Assembly: GCA_016841875.1 (NCBI GenBank)
Contig: JAENYG010000003.1
Location: 103,121 to 166,050 of the forward strand
Direction of reading: 5' to 3'
Source: Syntrophomonas sp.
GTDB taxonomy: Bacteria; Bacillota; Syntrophomonadia; Syntrophomonadales; Syntrophomonadaceae
DNA length: 62,930 nt
The notes under the pieces: generated by a model
Databases searched by the model: none
What the model was told of the DNA's origin: nothing
Seen by the model: the letters and a program-made list of their open reading frames with translations, nothing else
Part shown: piece by piece, positions 60,604 to 62,930 of the stretch
Numbering within the stretch: the stretch's first letter is position 1
Layout: each line of letters starts with the position of its first letter
Made by a program: the position numbers and the translations under genes

Positions 60604-60814
60604 AAATGCTAAACCTTAAAGTTAATTTATTCGAAGATAATAAGAAGCGGTTTATTTTGTTTCAGTTTGGATACCACATTTTATTTACGGTTGTTAAAAA
60701 AGGAATATATAGTAGAAACTCCGAAATTCAAGATAAAAGAGCAACCTTTGAGAAGCAGAGATATGACACTGACAAATAGATTTAGTTATTAAAAAGTTAA
60801 TAGGAGGTTAAAGT

Positions 60815-62930
60815 TTGAGAACAAAGATAAAGTTGAACTGTTCCATGTTACTGGCATTTATAATCGCTGTCATTTTCAGTACTGTTCCAATAGGAACATA
60901 TTCTGCAGCACAACTCACTGACATTCAGGGGCACTGGGCACAGCAAGCCATTCAGGAAATGGTTGACCAGGGCACAGTAACCGGAATGCCTGATGGCAGC
61001 TTCAAACCCGATAGCAGTATCAGCAGAGCCGAATTTACAGCTGTGCTAGTTAAGGCCTTCAAGCTGGATAACACTAGCGGCATAATATTTAATGATATCA
61101 ATGAACATTGGGCCAGAGATTACATAATTACAGCCAATGCCTATGGTATCGTAAACGGCTATAGCGATACTGAATTCGGACCTGATGATCCTGTCACACG
61201 TGAGCAAATGGCAGTAATGGTAGTGAAGGCAGCTAATTTGCGTAGCAGCGGTACATCTTTAAGCTTTAGCGATAATGCAATAATCTCTAGTTGGGCTAAT
61301 GATGCTGTAGAAATTGCCAGTGAAAATAAAGTTATTACTGGATTTCCTGACGGAAGTTTCAGGCCACAAGCAAGCGCTACAAGAGCACAAGCAGTACTAA
61401 CAATCACTAATGCACAGAAAATTATTACGGATAATACCCCGTTAATAAATCCCATTAACTATGAGCAGGCAGGAACTTATGGACCTGATTCCGGGACAAC
61501 AACTATCAATAATGATGTAATTATTTCAGCATCTGAGGTTACATTACAAAATATGATTATTGAAGGTAAATTAGCAGTAGCTAAATCAGTTGGAGAAGGT
61601 ACCGTAATATTGAAAAATATCGTTGTCAATGGCAATACATACATCAACGGCGGTGGAACTCACAGCATATACTTCATAGATTCCCAAACCGGTAAGACCT
61701 ATGTATTTAAAGATGAAGGACCCGTACGTATTGTTATTTCTGGAACAACTGAAATAAGTGAATTAATAGCACAATCGAGTGCAAATATACAGGAAGTTGA
61801 CTTAACCGGCAAAGGTCTGGATGGTGTCGTAGTCAGCAGAAATACTGATGATGGGATAATAGTTAACTTGACAGGTATTGTAGTAAATAGCTTGAGCGTC
61901 GAGACTGACCAAGTCACTATAATCACGGATAGCCATACTACTATAAATAATTTTACCGCAAATGCACAGGTAGCAGTAACCGGTACTGGAACCGTTGAAA
62001 GTGCAACGATTAATGCCAGTGGTGTAACTTTTGTCACCCAACCAACATCGCAGACAGTAGCTGCAGGAGTAGATGCACCTACTATAACCGACACATCTGA
62101 CGACGATGATAGCGATAGCAGTTCAACTTCACTGGTTGCTATCAGTAATATTACTGGTATTGCTCAAACAGGCTCAGTATTAACAGCAGGTACATTGACA
62201 CCAGCCGGAGCAACAGCGAGTTATAAGTGGCAAATATGTGCTGCGGCAGATGGAATATACGCTGATATTGCGGGAGCGACAGCAAGCACATACACACCAG
62301 TTGCAGGTGATGCCGGCAAGTACATCAGAGTAGCAGCAACTGGTACCGGCAGTTATTCCGGCACTGTAAGCAGTGCAGCTACCTTAATAGAAACACCCAC
62401 TCAGGCTACACCGACATTCAGTCCAGCCGCAGGAGCAGTTCCATTCGGAACCGCAGTAACGATTACATCGGAAGGCGCAGATGCAATATACTACACAACC
62501 GACGGTTCAGATCCAACTATAGCGTCAACCAATCAAGCCACAACACCCTTGGTAATCAATGCAGAAATCACAGTAAAAGCCATCGCTGTAAAAGCAGGTC
62601 TCACCAACAGTGCTACTGCCAGCGCATCCTATACCCAGGCAGAAGCAACAGCACCAGCCTCTATAGTATTGGCAGCAGGCAGTACAACCCCAGTTGGCGG
62701 AGTCACCAACGTAACTATTCCAGCAGCAGGGGATACTGATGCCACCGGCGCAGTAAGCGACTGGGTAACAGGTACCAATGATCAGATTACCTTTACCGTA
62801 AGCGATGCCGGTGAAGCAGCATCAACAATCACCATCAATGGTTCAGACTATACCAGCGGAACCGATTATACCATTGCGGCGGCTGCCCCGCTTACAATAG
62901 TAGTAACCACCAGCGAAGCCAACCGGGCTG
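60815..62930 (+). CDS. Large SLH surface protein (3' end outside window)
   Basis: At least 705 residues; the frame is open to the window edge. TTG 60815 lies 8 bases after TAGGAGG. A signal peptide (LLAFIIAVIFSTVPIGTYSA) is followed by three SLH domains (about 34-205: LTDIQGHWAQQAI, ISRAEFTAVLVKAF, VTREQMAVMVVKA, ATRAQAVLTI). A beta-helix-like part comes next (about 215-410: TLQNMIIEGKLAVAK, NITGIVVNS-type). After an Asp/Ser linker (about 430) come Ig-like TGIAQTGSVLTAGTL...ASYKWQ, then a chitobiase/BNR-like FSPAAGAVPFGTAVTIT...IYYTTDGSDPT, and the start of another domain. SLH domains at the N-terminus anchor it to the wall; function unknown. Confidence 0.9.
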   Translation, partial: MRTKIKLNCSMLLAFIIAVIFSTVPIGTYSAAQLTDIQGHWAQQAIQEMVDQGTVTGMPDGSFKPDSSISRAEFTAVLVKAFKLDNTSGIIFNDINEHWARDYIITANAYGIVNGYSDTEFGPDDPVTREQMAVMVVKAANLRSSGTSLSFSDNAIISSWANDAVEIASENKVITGFPDGSFRPQASATRAQAVLTITNAQKIITDNTPLINPINYEQAGTYGPDSGTTTINNDVIISASEVTLQNMIIEGKLAVAKSVGEGTVILKNIVVNGNTYINGGGTHSIYFIDSQTGKTYVFKDEGPVRIVISGTTEISELIAQSSANIQEVDLTGKGLDGVVVSRNTDDGIIVNLTGIVVNSLSVETDQVTIITDSHTTINNFTANAQVAVTGTGTVESATINASGVTFVTQPTSQTVAAGVDAPTITDTSDDDDSDSSSTSLVAISNITGIAQTGSVLTAGTLTPAGATASYKWQICAAADGIYADIAGATASTYTPVAGDAGKYIRVAATGTGSYSGTVSSAATLIETPTQATPTFSPAAGAVPFGTAVTITSEGADAIYYTTDGSDPTIASTNQATTPLVINAEITVKAIAVKAGLTNSATASASYTQAEATAPASIVLAAGSTTPVGGVTNVTIPAAGDTDATGAVSDWVTGTNDQITFTVSDAGEAASTITINGSDYTSGTDYTIAAAAPLTIVVTTSEANRA

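Overview
The window looks like a chromosome piece from an anaerobic, endospore-forming member of the Bacillota (Clostridia), most like the Syntrophomonadaceae. The grounds are strong Shine-Dalgarno sites with frequent TTG/GTG starts, the sporulation trio PrkA-YhbH-SpoVR, a CotH kinase, S-layer homology (SLH) proteins, an oxygen-sensitive 2-oxoacid:ferredoxin oxidoreductase, and a FadF/HdrD-like membrane Fe-S oxidoreductase of the kind that links electron transfer flavoprotein to quinone in syntrophic fatty-acid oxidisers. The genus is inference; no rRNA, tRNA or CRISPR array was seen.

Layout. 1-4132: tail of a secreted protein, a small unknown gene, a YdcF/SanA-type protein, a 34-codon ORF overlapping a membrane protein, and an MsrA-MsrB fusion. 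4315-7918: a soluble PAS histidine kinase and a membrane diguanylate cyclase. 8125-13662: the FadF-like oxidoreductase, then a MocR-type regulator with a nested palindromic operator and its likely target aminotransferase. 13712-15750: a radical SAM plus partner pair (TIGR03916/TIGR03915 type), predicted DNA repair or modification. 16108-20633: prkA-yhbH-spoVR. 20683-28868: a MalT/SARP-like regulator, a lipoprotein, a LuxR regulator and a seven-repeat SLH surface protein. 29025-36941: YVTN propeller, an orphan 441-aa protein, a previously hidden 45-aa gene with its own promoter and operator-like repeat, an FAH-family enzyme, a degenerate receiver with zinc ribbons, a macro-domain/helix-turn-helix protein beside a von Willebrand A protein, and a thiamine-binding-type protein. 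37015-45203: PrsW-like protease, membrane MutS-like ATPase, ParE/Phd toxin-antitoxin, topoisomerase III, and a small group of envelope genes.

45540-48020 holds a decayed IS91-like element with a tyrosine recombinase gene (broken at a T6 run), a Y2 transposase gene (broken by an in-frame TGA) and a 46-aa ORF. 49778-55193 is a two-component system divergent from a VTC-DUF4956-CotH operon, with symmetric direct repeats between them. 55569-56396 has a lipoprotein and a gamma-glutamylcyclotransferase-like gene. 56447-56783 holds a UvrD-like helicase remnant next to the 5' part of a group II intron. 57227-60191 is a gamma-delta-alpha-beta 2-oxoacid:ferredoxin oxidoreductase operon. An IS256 fragment and the start of a large SLH protein close the window.

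Gene remnants and REP-like palindromes (31999-32104, 34269-34344, 25209-25239, 48876-48906, 49221-49249) are frequent between genes. The palindromes appear to share a GAAC(CT)GTCCC core, and one sits beside a possible remnant of a REP-associated transposase. The most novel-looking items are the 45-aa gene with its promoter-operator, the symmetric regulatory region of the CotH/VTC operon, the organisation and decay of the IS91-like element, and the macro-HTH/vWA pair.
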